From Ruthenibacterium lactatiformans (GTDB taxonomy: Bacteria; Bacillota; Clostridia; Oscillospirales; Ruminococcaceae): DNA of 42,205 nucleotides. The position numbers and the translations under genes are program-made. Every line of letters starts with the position of its first letter. Position 1 is the stretch's first letter. Positions 1-7,562 of the stretch are shown in pieces. Where the stretch lies: the NCBI RefSeq assembly GCF_000949455.1, contig NZ_JXXK01000032.1:1-42205 (forward strand). The letters run 5' to 3'. Under the pieces are notes generated by a model, which was not told the DNA's origin, ran no database searches, and saw only the letters and a list, made by a program, of their open reading frames with translations.

Positions 1-1070
1 CAGGCCGGATCCCGACTCAGCAGCTGTTCTTTGATTTCCGTGATGTGCTGCTCCATTTCAGCTTCACCACCGACACGATCCCGGTATTCATACGGGTCAG
101 CCAGCTCTGCAAACCGATCAAGGTCAACTGCAAGCTGCTCCGCCCTGTTTTCTCTGACTGCTTCCTTCTCCACCACGATTTCCTGCACATGGCTGTCAAT
201 CTCTGTGATCATTTCATGAGCGGCCTGCCGGATGGTGCCAAGTGAGGCTTTCAGCTCTGGTGTTTCTTTTCCTGCCGACCAACCGGCAATATAGGAAAAG
301 CTATAATCCGAAGTGTCAATCCCGTAATGCTGGCAGATGGTATAGGCCACGCTTTCAGCCTCTACCTCCTTTGCGTTCCGGGAGAGCTTCGGATCGCCCT
401 CTTTCTGGTTCTCCATTGCATGGAGCTTTTGATGTGCCATCTCATGAATGGCTGTTTTGATGGTCTGCACTTGACTCATATCTGACTGGATGGCAATGCG
501 GTGTTCCAGCTGATGATAATAGCCTTTCGCTCCGCTTGCGATCTCTTCAAAGTCCATCGGCACCGGGCAGGTGCGTTTCAAGGCCTCAAAGAAGTTGTCG
601 TATTCCGCCACAGTGCCTGTCAGCTCGTCCACTCCAATGGAAGGAATCTCCCGGCCTTCGGTCTGACTTACATCAAACACATTGGTGATCCGGAAGGAGA
701 GATGGGTCACTTCCTTGCGCTCTTTAATGGGATTTCCCTGTGCATCCAAAACCGGCCTGTTGGTGTTTGGATCAATCTTATCCATCTCCACCTGTCTCTT
801 GTAGGGAGCCGGTGCAAGGATTTTGATTGCCTTCTCGCCCTTTTGAACCTGACGGCCAAATTCTTTCTGCCACGTGGTATATCCAGCCACCAGTGTGGCA
901 TCCGGGCGCTGCTGGGCAATCAAAAGGGTATTATTCAGAGAGTAATTGTGGAACTTAGACATAGTACGCAGATATTCCATATACCGTTCACTCTCGAACA
1001 ACTCCTGAATGCCCTGTTCAAGCTGATCTGTGATTTCCTTGATCTTATCCTGCTTTACATTTTGCGGCAT
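1..1070 (-). CDS. ArdC-like antirestriction/metallopeptidase-domain protein, N-terminal part
   Basis: The reading frame is open from ATG 1070 to the window edge, so at least 356 residues are visible and the C-terminus is missing. An AAGGAGG-type site precedes the ATG. The N-terminal part (about residues 1-150, including KFHNYSLNNTLLIAQQRPDA) matches the ArdC/LtrC N-terminal domain, which binds single-stranded DNA in plasmid antirestriction proteins. A zinc-metallopeptidase motif HEMAH lies at residues 209-213, followed by a conserved VEAESVAY helix that could supply the third ligand. In related ICEs this is the start of a very large multidomain protein. The role as protection of incoming single-stranded DNA is inferred from the family. 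Confidence 0.8.
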   Translation of the reverse strand, partial: MPQNVKQDKIKEITDQLEQGIQELFESERYMEYLRTMSKFHNYSLNNTLLIAQQRPDATLVAGYTTWQKEFGRQVQKGEKAIKILAPAPYKRQVEMDKIDPNTNRPVLDAQGNPIKERKEVTHLSFRITNVFDVSQTEGREIPSIGVDELTGTVAEYDNFFEALKRTCPVPMDFEEIASGAKGYYHQLEHRIAIQSDMSQVQTIKTAIHEMAHQKLHAMENQKEGDPKLSRNAKEVEAESVAYTICQHYGIDTSDYSFSYIAGWSAGKETPELKASLGTIRQAAHEMITEIDSHVQEIVVEKEAVRENRAEQLAVDLDRFAELADPYEYRDRVGGEAEMEQHITEIKEQLLSRDPA

Positions 1071-1125
1071 GTCTGCCTCCTTTCCGAAAAGAAGCGCCCT
1101 CCATTTTCAGGAGAGCGCCGTTTTC

Positions 1126-1818
1126 TTAGATTTCCATTGCTTTTGCCTTTACCGCCTGCTTGGGTGCCTTGTGAGCCTTAACTTCGGCCTGTTTCTGGTG
1201 CAGATGCTCCAATACTGACTTCTTTTCCAGACTGCCAAGGAGTTTATTCAAGTCCCCCTTGGGCAGCCGTTCATGGAGCCTTGCTTCCTTCTGCATAATC
1301 AGAGAAAGGGCTTCCGGATCCTTTGGCAGGTCAGTCACCTTGAATACCTGTGCAAAGTCAAAATCCACACGTCCGTGGGCATAATCCTCAAAAGGAACCT
1401 TTACCGCCGAACCATCCTTAAATGTGACTTCGCAAAATTCAGCAGGAATCGCAGCATCCTTGACGTGAAGGCTGTGTTCCCGGTAGTCCAGCTCATACAA
1501 ATTGCCCATGAGCTTTCCGTCTTCAATACCGGTGAGCTTCACTGCAAATGCTTTGATGGGATCACGGGTCTGTTCCTCATAGAAGCGCCATGTATTGAAC
1601 CCTCTGGTATCTTTCAGGAAGATGTTCTGCTCCGGGAAGCAGTAAGTACCGGAAGGACGGGACATCCAAACCAGCCGTTTATCTTCGGGAGAAGTGCTTT
1701 TGGCTGCCGCCTGCAGAACCTCCTTATCGATCTCAAAATCCGACTGGTAATGCACCGTATGACTCTTCATCACGGCTTCCAGCGCCTTGATGACATCCAC
1801 ATGCTCATACTTTTTCAT
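1126..1818 (-). CDS. Conserved ICE-associated hypothetical protein (230 aa)
   Basis: ATG 1818 follows an AAGGATGGTGAAG-type ribosome binding site and overlaps the last 14 bases of the upstream gene, so the two are probably translationally coupled. The protein is soluble, without signal peptide or membrane segment; the C-terminal 45 residues are rich in Lys, Ala and Gln and may be disordered or bind nucleic acid. I do not recognise a named domain. Position between topB and the ArdC-like gene is that of an accessory transfer-module gene in CTn4-type elements. Function unknown. Confidence 0.75.
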   Translation of the reverse strand: MKKYEHVDVIKALEAVMKSHTVHYQSDFEIDKEVLQAAAKSTSPEDKRLVWMSRPSGTYCFPEQNIFLKDTRGFNTWRFYEEQTRDPIKAFAVKLTGIEDGKLMGNLYELDYREHSLHVKDAAIPAEFCEVTFKDGSAVKVPFEDYAHGRVDFDFAQVFKVTDLPKDPEALSLIMQKEARLHERLPKGDLNKLLGSLEKKSVLEHLHQKQAEVKAHKAPKQAVKAKAMEI

Positions 1819-2113
1819 CTACTTCACCATCCTTTCTGCTGGGCGGGCGGCGGTTGGCAGCCAACGCCCGTTCCCGGTCTTTCTTTCTGCGCTCTTCACT
1901 GTAGGGAGTGCGGATGGAAATTAACTTCTTTTCCACCATATACGTTTCACCACCTTCCCGGTTCCTCTTCACGAACTGGCACTGATCCGGATAGGACTTT
2001 GCAAGTTCGGCCAGACGCTTTTTCCAGCGGACATTATGGGTATACACATCCGCCTTTGTATCTCCTTCATTGAAGAGGATTATGGATTCCTGTTCATAGC
2101 TTGACAGTCTCAT
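1805..2113 (-). CDS. Small conserved mobile-element protein (102 aa), homologous to the IME protein at 10136-10426
   Basis: The start is taken as ATG 2113 because GAGG lies six bases upstream; a GTG at 2119 lacks a spaced ribosome binding site. The protein aligns with the product of 10136-10426: both have an ILFNEG/VLFNEG segment, then K-A-x-x-Y-T-H-N, a KKRLA helix, a YPD motif and a C-terminal R-x-P-Y-S-E-E-R-R block. The family seems to recur in conjugative and mobilizable elements of Clostridia; its function is unknown. It begins eight bases after the topB stop codon (2121) and is probably co-transcribed with topB. Confidence 0.8.
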   Translation of the reverse strand: MRLSSYEQESIILFNEGDTKADVYTHNVRWKKRLAELAKSYPDQCQFVKRNREGGETYMVEKKLISIRTPYSEERRKKDRERALAANRRPPSRKDGEVDEKV

Positions 2114-2120
2114 TGGCACC

Positions 2121-2789
2121 TCACTTTCTCGGAAATTCCAGTTTATAATTCACATACTGGCCGGTATCGTCCAGCACGAGAGTAGCATCAAAGGTCTTGC
2201 CGGTACGCTGGGAATAAAGACCTGTCACCGCAACCTTACCGTCTTTCAGCAGGGAGACGGCCATCTTCTTAGTGAGCTTTTTCTTCATGCCGGTCAGAAA
2301 CTTGCTGTCTTTCCAGAGCGCAAATTTGCACTCCCGATTGGAGCAATAGTAATTTTTCTGGCCTTCATAAACAGGCTTGCCGCAGCGTGGACAAATGCCG
2401 ATCTGCTCCTTCTCCGGTCTGGAACCGGCAAACCGGTTCTTTTCATCCTCTGAGATGAAATGATAGGTCTTTACCAGCTCCGTAATCATGGAGACGATCC
2501 CTGCCATGAAGTCATCCGCAGAGGCCTGCCCACGCTCGATCTGCATCAGCGTATTCTCCCAGTCTGCTGTGAGTTTTGGTGACTTCACCACGTCCGGCAT
2601 AACTACTGCCAGATTGATCCCATCCTTTGTGGGAAGGAGCTGCTTGCCTTTGCGCTCCACAAAACCGCTTCCAACCAGCTTTTCCAGAATGGCTGCACGG
2701 GTAGCCGGAGTACCGAGACCTTTCTTTTCCGTGTCCTCGTCAAATTCCTGATTTCCGGCGGTCTCCATAGCGGAAAGAAGTGTGTCTTC
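2121..2789 (-). pseudogene. topB: DNA topoisomerase III, 3' part of topB split by the IME
   Basis: This open frame starts directly at the IME boundary and encodes the C-terminal 222 residues of topoisomerase III. It begins with EDTLLSAMETAGNQ and GLGTPATRAAIL, the conserved core after the active-site domain, and ends with a zinc-binding module (CPRCGKP...YYCSNREC) of the zf-C4 topoisomerase type. An internal ATG at 2768 exists, but no strand-passage activity is expected because the toprim domain and catalytic Tyr are on the other fragment (13061-14536). If the IME is removed at the GA core, the two fragments join in frame to a 694-residue protein, a normal length for ICE-borne TopB. Confidence 0.9.
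2788..2789. other. Left core dinucleotide (GA on minus strand) of the IME insertion in topB
   Basis: On the minus strand the left junction reads TCA-GA-AGAC, and the right junction (13119-13120) reads ACA-GA-TGTG. GA is the core dinucleotide used by the Tn4451/Tn5397 (TnpX/TndX) family of large serine recombinases. Crossing over between these two GA copies gives ACA-GAA-GAC-ACA, restoring Thr-Glu-Asp-Thr of TopB. Confidence 0.85.
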
Positions 2790-2820
2790 TGAAAGCTTTT
2801 GTCAAGGGGGTGCGTGGATA
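2790..2820 (+). repeat. Left terminal inverted repeat of the IME, with outward TTGACA box
   Basis: Reading inward from the core, this end and the right end (13088-13118, minus strand) match without gaps at TG (1-2), TTTTGT (8-13) and GTGGATA (25-31), about 19 of 31 positions. These are likely recombinase-binding blocks. On the minus strand a perfect -35 box TTGACA lies at 2805-2800, pointing out of the element; no matching -10 box is present in the integrated state. Confidence 0.75.
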
Positions 2821-2833
2821 TTTTTCATATTAC

Positions 2834-3031
2834 TTACGCAGATTCTCTCTCTGCTTCTGCCTGAATAATGCGTTTCAACCTGTCCTCCGCAGTCAAACCG
2901 CTACTATGGTCAAAAAACACTTTGACTTTATAATTTGTTTTGCCTTGCTTAATCACAAAAACTCCATCCGGTTTGTTTTTCTCCGAATGGTTATTTTGGG
3001 TGGGTAGTGTACTGTTCACAATATTTGTCAT
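2834..3031 (-). CDS. tnpW: TnpW-family transposon protein (65 aa)
   Basis: ATG 3031 is preceded by a strong AAGGAGG site; a longer open frame upstream of it has no ribosome binding site and reads through tandem DNA repeats, so it was not used. The 65-residue product, with a central block around GVFVIKQGKTNYKVKVFFD and a C-terminal LKRIIQAEAE helix, matches the TnpW family carried by Tn4451-like elements. Its function is not established. It is the last gene of the IME, about 40 bp from the left end. Confidence 0.75.
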   Translation of the reverse strand: MTNIVNSTLPTQNNHSEKNKPDGVFVIKQGKTNYKVKVFFDHSSGLTAEDRLKRIIQAEAERESA

Positions 3032-3230
3032 ACGATATTCCTCCTTAAATGAAAAAAGCCCGACAAGGAAAGGTCTGACAACGAAGTTCCGACAACGGAC
3101 ATCAGAAAACCTTTTTTCTTTATCGGGCGATACTATCTTTTTACTATTTCCTTTTTCTTTATAATATTGGTTGTCATGGTTGTCAGAGAGGGAAAAGTGC
3201 CGCAATATCAAGGCTTTCGGGATTTTTACC

Positions 3231-3278
3231 CGACAACCAGACCGACAACCGGCTCGACAACCGAAGCGACAACTGGCT
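3231..3278 (+). repeat. Four 12-bp tandem iterons with CGACAAC core
   Basis: The heptamer CGACAAC recurs at 3231, 3243, 3255 and 3267, exactly 12 bp apart. More GACAAC/GTTGTC copies in both orientations lie nearby, at about 3077-3096 (one orientation) and 3170-3185 (the other). The array lies between the VapE-like helicase gene and tnpW. A regular array beside primase and helicase genes suggests a replication origin or protein-binding site; a mobilization site is also possible. The stretch 3032-3279 holds no credible gene. Confidence 0.7.
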
Positions 3279-3279
3279 T

Positions 3280-4656
3280 TTATTTTTGCTTCAACCATTC
3301 TTCCGGAAGCCCTAACTGTTCCATTTCCTCTGTCGGGATTTCTTGAAAACCATCCATGCTGTTGTCAGGCTCGTTGTCGTTCCTGATACGCTCCCAGCCT
3401 TTTTGTCTGCGGTAAGGCTCTGGAAAATACCTCGGATTGCTGAACGCCCTCCAGCCTGTGACAGCGTTATTCATAATGTCATTGATCTCTCGCAGTTCCC
3501 ATTGTTTCGGTTCGTCATAATCATGCCCCAGTGCTTCTTTGTAAAGCTGTTTGGAGCAGACTATGCTGCCGGAATAGCGTTCCAGATAATCTAAAATCTG
3601 TCCTGCCTTTGTGTCCTCCGGCATAAAGTCCTTTTGGTGGGCTTTCAGATAAGCGTTCATAGCCGGACTGAATCTCAGACGGAAATTGCCGCTTCTGTAA
3701 ATCTCCATAGCTTCTGCCCACATCTGATTGATATACTCTCTGGAAGCCTGTTCATCCGCCAAAATATGAACCTCAGCCCTTTCAGGATAGACCATAACCG
3801 GAACGAAGCGGCGGTTGCCTGTTCGGTCAAGGGGAAGAAAGTCAAGGGTATTAGAAGAACCTCCAAACACACATTGTCGTTTTCTGTCTGCCGGATGTGT
3901 TTCATAGGGTATCTTATAGGTTTCCTTTTGTCGGCTCAGAAAGGACTTGATTTCTTCAATGCTCTTAGCGTTGGCAGTTGCAATCATTTCCGACATTTCA
4001 ATAATCCAATGCCCCTGCATTTTGCGGTACACATTTTCATCATCCAGCTTTTTCAAATCATCAGAGAACCAGTCATCATTGACCGCAAGCAAACGGAAGA
4101 AAGAGGACTTTCCGGCTCCCTGACCGCCTACAAGACAGAGCATTACCTCAAATTTACACCCCGGCTTAAAGGCTCGTGAGATAGCACCCAACAGAAACAA
4201 CTTCAATGCTTCATAGGTGTAATCATCTGTATCAGAACCGAGAAAGCGGTGCAGACAGAAGCGTATGCGTTCCGTTCCGTCCCATTGCAAGGCATTGAGA
4301 AAATCACAGACAGGGTGGTAACGGTTTTCATTGGCAATAACCGCAACTGCGTCTATGATTTTCTTCTCTACGGTCAATCCATAGTTTTCTTCAAAATATA
4401 GGAGCAGATATTTCACATCCACATCCGTCAATGTCGGGCTGTCACGATACCAACCGAGGGGCTTCACAATGTCGATTCTTTCGGTCAGAAGATTTTTTCG
4501 GATAGCCCCTTTCAAAAGCGGGTCATATTGCAGAACACGCTTATAATTTGCGGCAGTATTATAAACCTTACCTTTCTCGCTCTGCTCTAAGCTGTTTCGG
4601 ATTTCTTCTACTGTGCATGGTTCTGTCTGCTGACAGTTCTGCAATTCGCTGTTCAA
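3280..4656 (-). CDS. VapE/VirE-like P-loop helicase of the IME replication module
   Basis: The start is TTG 4656, chosen because AAAGGAGGTG lies just upstream; it lies inside the 3' end of the primase gene (89-bp overlap). The 458-residue protein has a Walker A motif GGQGAGKS at about residues 177-184, a downstream aspartate-rich Walker B region and the arginine-containing segment LPLDRTGNRRFVPV typical of the virulence-associated E family, which are D5/SF3-like helicases of phages and islands. Together with the CHC2 primase it forms a probable primase-helicase pair for element replication after excision or transfer. The function is inferred from the family. Confidence 0.85.
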   Translation of the reverse strand: MNSELQNCQQTEPCTVEEIRNSLEQSEKGKVYNTAANYKRVLQYDPLLKGAIRKNLLTERIDIVKPLGWYRDSPTLTDVDVKYLLLYFEENYGLTVEKKIIDAVAVIANENRYHPVCDFLNALQWDGTERIRFCLHRFLGSDTDDYTYEALKLFLLGAISRAFKPGCKFEVMLCLVGGQGAGKSSFFRLLAVNDDWFSDDLKKLDDENVYRKMQGHWIIEMSEMIATANAKSIEEIKSFLSRQKETYKIPYETHPADRKRQCVFGGSSNTLDFLPLDRTGNRRFVPVMVYPERAEVHILADEQASREYINQMWAEAMEIYRSGNFRLRFSPAMNAYLKAHQKDFMPEDTKAGQILDYLERYSGSIVCSKQLYKEALGHDYDEPKQWELREINDIMNNAVTGWRAFSNPRYFPEPYRRQKGWERIRNDNEPDNSMDGFQEIPTEEMEQLGLPEEWLKQK

Positions 4657-5206
4657 GTTTTAACACCTCCTTTCTCTGTTCTGCCACAAGTGCTTTTCGT
4701 TCCTCCAATGAACCATACAGAAGAATATCAAGCAGATATTCGATATAGTTCTTCTTATGCAGTGCTTCTGCAAACAGGGGATTCCATTCCTCATCCGGCT
4801 GTTTAGGAGCGTATTTCTTTTCCCATTCTCTAAGAAGATGAAAATAATCCGTCAGCACCTTGTAGCAATGATTTTCTCCTTTTTGATACTTCTGTTCCGG
4901 TGTCGGCTCACGAATACGAGGGCGGACACTGGGCTTTTGTCGGCTGTCATAGTTAAGACCAAAATCTTCAGCAAGTTTGACAGCAGCTTCCCTCAGCCCG
5001 ATACCGAATAGCTTCGCTGTGAGATCAACAGCGTCTCCGGTTGCTCCGCAGCCAAAACAGTAATAGCGTTCATCCAGCTTCATACTGGGGGACTTATCTG
5101 AGTGAAACGGACAGCACGCCATACCTGTGCGACCCACTTTCAAGCCATAGGCTTCTGCGGCTTGTCGGGCAGTAACATTTTCTTTTACAACTTCAAATAC
5201 ATTCAT
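4568..5206 (-). CDS. CHC2 zinc-finger DNA primase-like protein
   Basis: ATG 5206 follows AAAGGAGTCAC; an upstream in-frame start at 5236 lacks such a site. The 212-residue protein has the CHC2 zinc finger of DnaG-type primases: Cys32, His35, Cys50 and Cys53 in the contexts CCPFHSDKSPS and YYCFGCGATGD. The catalytic toprim domain of full DnaG is absent, so this is a short primase-like protein that probably works with the overlapping VapE-like helicase. Its C-terminal half is charged and likely helical. The paired genes are common in Tn4451-like and phage-derived elements. Confidence 0.85.
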   Translation of the reverse strand: MNVFEVVKENVTARQAAEAYGLKVGRTGMACCPFHSDKSPSMKLDERYYCFGCGATGDAVDLTAKLFGIGLREAAVKLAEDFGLNYDSRQKPSVRPRIREPTPEQKYQKGENHCYKVLTDYFHLLREWEKKYAPKQPDEEWNPLFAEALHKKNYIEYLLDILLYGSLEERKALVAEQRKEVLKLEQRIAELSADRTMHSRRNPKQLRAERER

Positions 5207-5230
5207 GTGACTCCTTTCCTGAAACGAAAA

Positions 5231-5358
5231 AAGCACCTGTCATTTTCAAAACGAAAACAGCAAGTGCCTTAGAGTTCCATATTTAATTTTAGGTGCAAAA
5301 AAGCAGGAGACCTTTTCAGATTTCCTGCTTAGCAAAGCTGTGAAGATTTAATTGTGGT
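5231..5358 (+). repeat. Cargo repeat A, containing a minus-strand terminator
   Basis: This segment is repeated with few differences at 5965-6089 (repeat B), and its first part again at 7510-7562 (repeat C). On the minus strand 5268-5231 forms an imperfect hairpin (GCACTTGC... / ...CAGGTGC) followed by TTTTTT, a rho-independent terminator before the primase gene. A second small hairpin (AGCAGGA/TCCTGCT) lies at about 5302-5329. The stretch between the primase start and 5404 holds no gene. Confidence 0.75.
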
Positions 5359-5403
5359 TGGGTTGCCAGTTATACAAACTGGAAATTTTCTTTTTAGAAT
5401 GAA

Positions 5404-5874
5404 TTATTTAATTTCTACAATAGCACCATATTTCGTATGCGGAAGATATTGTACCTTTAAATAAGTATTTTTATCAATATACCTTGAAAATACTGTGATT
5501 TCGATTTCATCATCTTTAACTTTATCATATAGAAAAACACTTCTTCTTTCAGAAGATATATCTGCACCACCATGAGATTGTTCAGTTACATATCCTTCTG
5601 CATAACTATACTGTTTGTTTATGATGTAAGGCATATCTAAAACAAAATCTTTCAAATATAAGATTAAAAGAATAGCTACTATAACAAGAATGGTATTAGC
5701 CAATCGAAGAAATATTATATCATTTTTTCCAGTATATTCTTTTTTTATCGCTTCTTTATCAAAAAATATCGAATAGATAAGTTTTCTTTTTTTAATTAGA
5801 TAGATAATGCAAGCAATTAACGCTATAACAAATAATGAAACTCTTATAAACAATCTAAATATAGCAAAATCCAT
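5404..5874 (-). CDS. Cargo membrane protein with two transmembrane segments (156 aa)
   Basis: ATG 5874 follows AGGGGATGA. Hydrophobic helices at about residues 8-27 and 58-77 predict an inner-membrane protein; the C-terminal half is soluble, beta-rich and ends in YLPHTKYGAIVEIK. It is a diverged paralogue of the protein at 6766-7230: both share the [IM]P-x-(6-8)-Y-x-x-x-E-G region after the second helix and the Y-L-P-H-[ST]-K-Y-G ending. The family resembles small DUF3592-like membrane proteins, but I cannot assign it firmly. It lies between repeats A and B in the AT-rich cargo. Function unknown. Confidence 0.7.
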   Translation of the reverse strand: MDFAIFRLFIRVSLFVIALIACIIYLIKKRKLIYSIFFDKEAIKKEYTGKNDIIFLRLANTILVIVAILLILYLKDFVLDMPYIINKQYSYAEGYVTEQSHGGADISSERRSVFLYDKVKDDEIEITVFSRYIDKNTYLKVQYLPHTKYGAIVEIK

Positions 5875-5909
5875 AATATCATCCCCTTAAACTTCAAGTT
5901 TGTTGCTTA

Positions 5910-6089
5910 CATTATACTTCATCAACCTAAAGAATGGAAGATTTTTTCTTACCTCTCAAAGCAAAAGCACCTATCATTTTCAAAGTGAAAACAGCAAGTG
6001 CTTTAGAGTTCCATATTCAATTTGGGGTGCAAAAAAGCAGGAGACCTTTTCGGATCTCCTGCTTAGTAAAGCTGTGAAGATTTAATTGT
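5910..6089 (+). repeat. Cargo repeat B: hybrid of repeats A and C
   Basis: Its left part (5910-5942) is nearly identical to 7457-7489 of repeat C; its right part (5965-6089) matches repeat A. On the minus strand it includes the same start as the gene at 7472 (Met-Met-Lys-Tyr-Asn) but reaches a stop after about 12 codons, so it looks like the truncated 5' end of a duplicated gene. It separates two cargo blocks and carries a terminator-like hairpin. Confidence 0.75.
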
Positions 6090-6147
6090 AGTCAGTTTTT
6101 CTTATACCATCCGAAATTTATACTTTAATGTTCTCTCATAACAAAAA

Positions 6148-6665
6148 TCAATTTTGTCCTCCAACAAAAATACCGTTTGGGGGATTATCCCATATAAAAT
6201 TATCCTCAGCCACTTCGCTCTCCAATGCAATTTCAATTTTATACAAACCTACTGCCTTACTATCACTATCATTTTGACTATACATATAGAAATTCATGTG
6301 ATACTTTTCGCTTGATGTAGATATATTATACATTCCGTCAAGTTCAATTATTTTTTTCCGTGATCACTGTCACTTGAAGAGGCACAATCTCCTTCAAATG
6401 TTTGTATATCTCCTTTTAAATACTGAAACAATTCATTGATTTTCACATCAATATTTTTGATATTTTTTCTACTATTTTCTGAAAATAGTTCTTTCAGTTT
6501 CTGCGTATCCTGTTTTCTACATGCTTCTATTATTTGCTCCATCATTTTATCTGCTTCCTCTTGTTCTGATGTAAACCAATCAGACATATATTTCTCTCTA
6601 TTCATACATCCTCCTATACTAAAAATTATAATACAACAACTAATTATCGTTATAACCTTTTTCAT
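6148..6665 (-). pseudogene. DUF5104-like lipoprotein, broken by a -1 frameshift in an A7 tract
   Basis: ATG 6665 follows AGAGGAGAG. The first frame encodes a lipoprotein signal with lipobox SIGGC at about residues 17-21, then a helical domain ending SSSDSDHGKK and stopping at 6348. A second frame continues directly (IIELDGMYNIS... to ...DNPPNGIFVGGQN, stop at 6148). Adding one A to the A7 run at 6357-6351 would join them into one protein of about 172 residues. The combined layout resembles DUF5104 lipoproteins of Clostridia. This could be a real mutation, a slippery phase-variable tract or a sequencing error. Function unknown. Confidence 0.7.
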
Positions 6666-6765
6666 AAAAATCTCTCCTCTTACCAAGTATATATTACCAC
6701 TTTATTTAGTGTATCAAACTCAAACATTACAAAAAACACCAAGAAAACTAAGTGTTTAAACCATT

Positions 6766-7230
6766 TCATCTTATCCGCTCCTTTACTATTCCATATTTTG
6801 AATGAGGGAGATACTCAACTACTAAGTGTTCTCCTTGATGAATACCTGTACTATATACTATTACAGATTTTTCCTGTCCAGTATCATCCTTTATTGATAT
6901 ACTTCGCTCTTCTAGCCTTTCCTCATCACTATAATTCCAAGACTCTACTATTCCTTCTGTAACTGTATACTCTTGCTTGACTAACGTCGGAATATCTAAT
7001 ATAGCAGGAATAACTATGCAATAAACCATAAATATCAAACCTATCCCAGAAATAATTTTAATAATTTTATTAATATTTTTTTCGTGATTTCGTATCCAAT
7101 CTCTGGTGTCACCAGGTGCCTGCTCCCATTTTATAAGTCTAACCTTCTTCCATATCCAATATAGGTATATTATTAAAAAGATAACTATAACTGTAACTTT
7201 TCCATACAAGCAAAGTAAAATTATTTCCAT
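6766..7230 (-). CDS. Cargo membrane protein, paralogue of 5404-5874 (154 aa)
   Basis: ATG 7230 is chosen because AAGGAGGAATTCTC lies directly upstream; the frame is open to 7260. There are two hydrophobic segments, at about residues 6-26 and 53-74, and a soluble C-terminal domain ending YLPHSKYGIVKERIR, which parallels the ending of the other cargo protein. Length and topology are similar to it, so the two probably arose by duplication. It is in the same AT-rich block as the broken lipoprotein and the small gene at 7245-7472. Function unknown; a two-component membrane cargo system is only a guess. Confidence 0.7.
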   Translation of the reverse strand: MEIILLCLYGKVTVIVIFLIIYLYWIWKKVRLIKWEQAPGDTRDWIRNHEKNINKIIKIISGIGLIFMVYCIVIPAILDIPTLVKQEYTVTEGIVESWNYSDEERLEERSISIKDDTGQEKSVIVYSTGIHQGEHLVVEYLPHSKYGIVKERIR

Positions 7231-7244
7231 GAGAATTCCTCCTT

Positions 7245-7472
7245 CTACATTATCGGACACTCTATCATTTCATTTAATTTTTCCTCTCTTAGTAACTCCG
7301 AAAGCTTTTGTAAATATTCTGTAACATAAGAGATTTCTGTTTTTTCTAATGGTTTCTCTTTATCTTTTAGCCTTGATTTAGTAATAGGAATTAATGTATT
7401 CGTAACAAAATCCGGAAATGCAGAAATAGCTTCTAACGCAAAAAATTTCTTACTATCATTATACTTCATCAA
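7245..7472 (-). CDS. Small cargo protein (75 aa)
   Basis: Two ATG codons at 7472 and 7469 begin a 75-residue hydrophilic protein with a predicted C-terminal helix (YLQKLSELLREEKLNEMIE). No strong ribosome binding site is visible. Its first bases belong to repeat C, and the same 5' sequence reappears in repeat B fused to a short dead-end frame. The downstream membrane-protein gene starts 15 bp after its stop, so they are likely co-expressed. I do not recognise the family. Confidence 0.5.
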   Translation of the reverse strand: MMKYNDSKKFFALEAISAFPDFVTNTLIPITKSRLKDKEKPLEKTEISYVTEYLQKLSELLREEKLNEMIECPIM

Positions 7473-7562
7473 CCTAAAGAATGGAAGATATTTTCCTGCT
7501 CCCTAAAGCAAAAGCACCTGTCATTTTCAAAACGAAAATAGCAAGTGCCTTAAAGTTCCATA
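7457..7562 (+). repeat. Cargo repeat C at the relaxase 3' end
   Basis: Positions 7457-7489 match repeat B (5910-5942), and 7510-7562 match the first part of repeats A and B. The segment overlaps the last codons of the relaxase gene. On the minus strand it forms a hairpin (GCACTTGC... / ...CAGGTGC), here followed by TTTTGC, a weaker terminator than in repeat A. This is probably the ancestral copy, placed at the relaxase end where cargo was inserted. Confidence 0.7.

Noticed and set aside
2760..2830. Outward promoter from the left IME end into the topB 3' fragment
   Set aside because: TTGACA points outward, but 17 bp downstream the topB sequence reads CACTTC, not a -10 box. It is better explained as half of a junction promoter.
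3231..3278. CRISPR-like array
   Set aside because: Repeats are 7 bp with 5-bp spacers, far too short for CRISPR, and no cas genes are present. I saw no CRISPR array elsewhere.
3032..3298. N-terminal extension of the TnpW frame with a repeated Cys-Arg-x-Gly pattern
   Set aside because: The peptide repeat is only the translation of the 12-bp DNA iterons. The AAGGAGG site marks ATG 3031 as the start.
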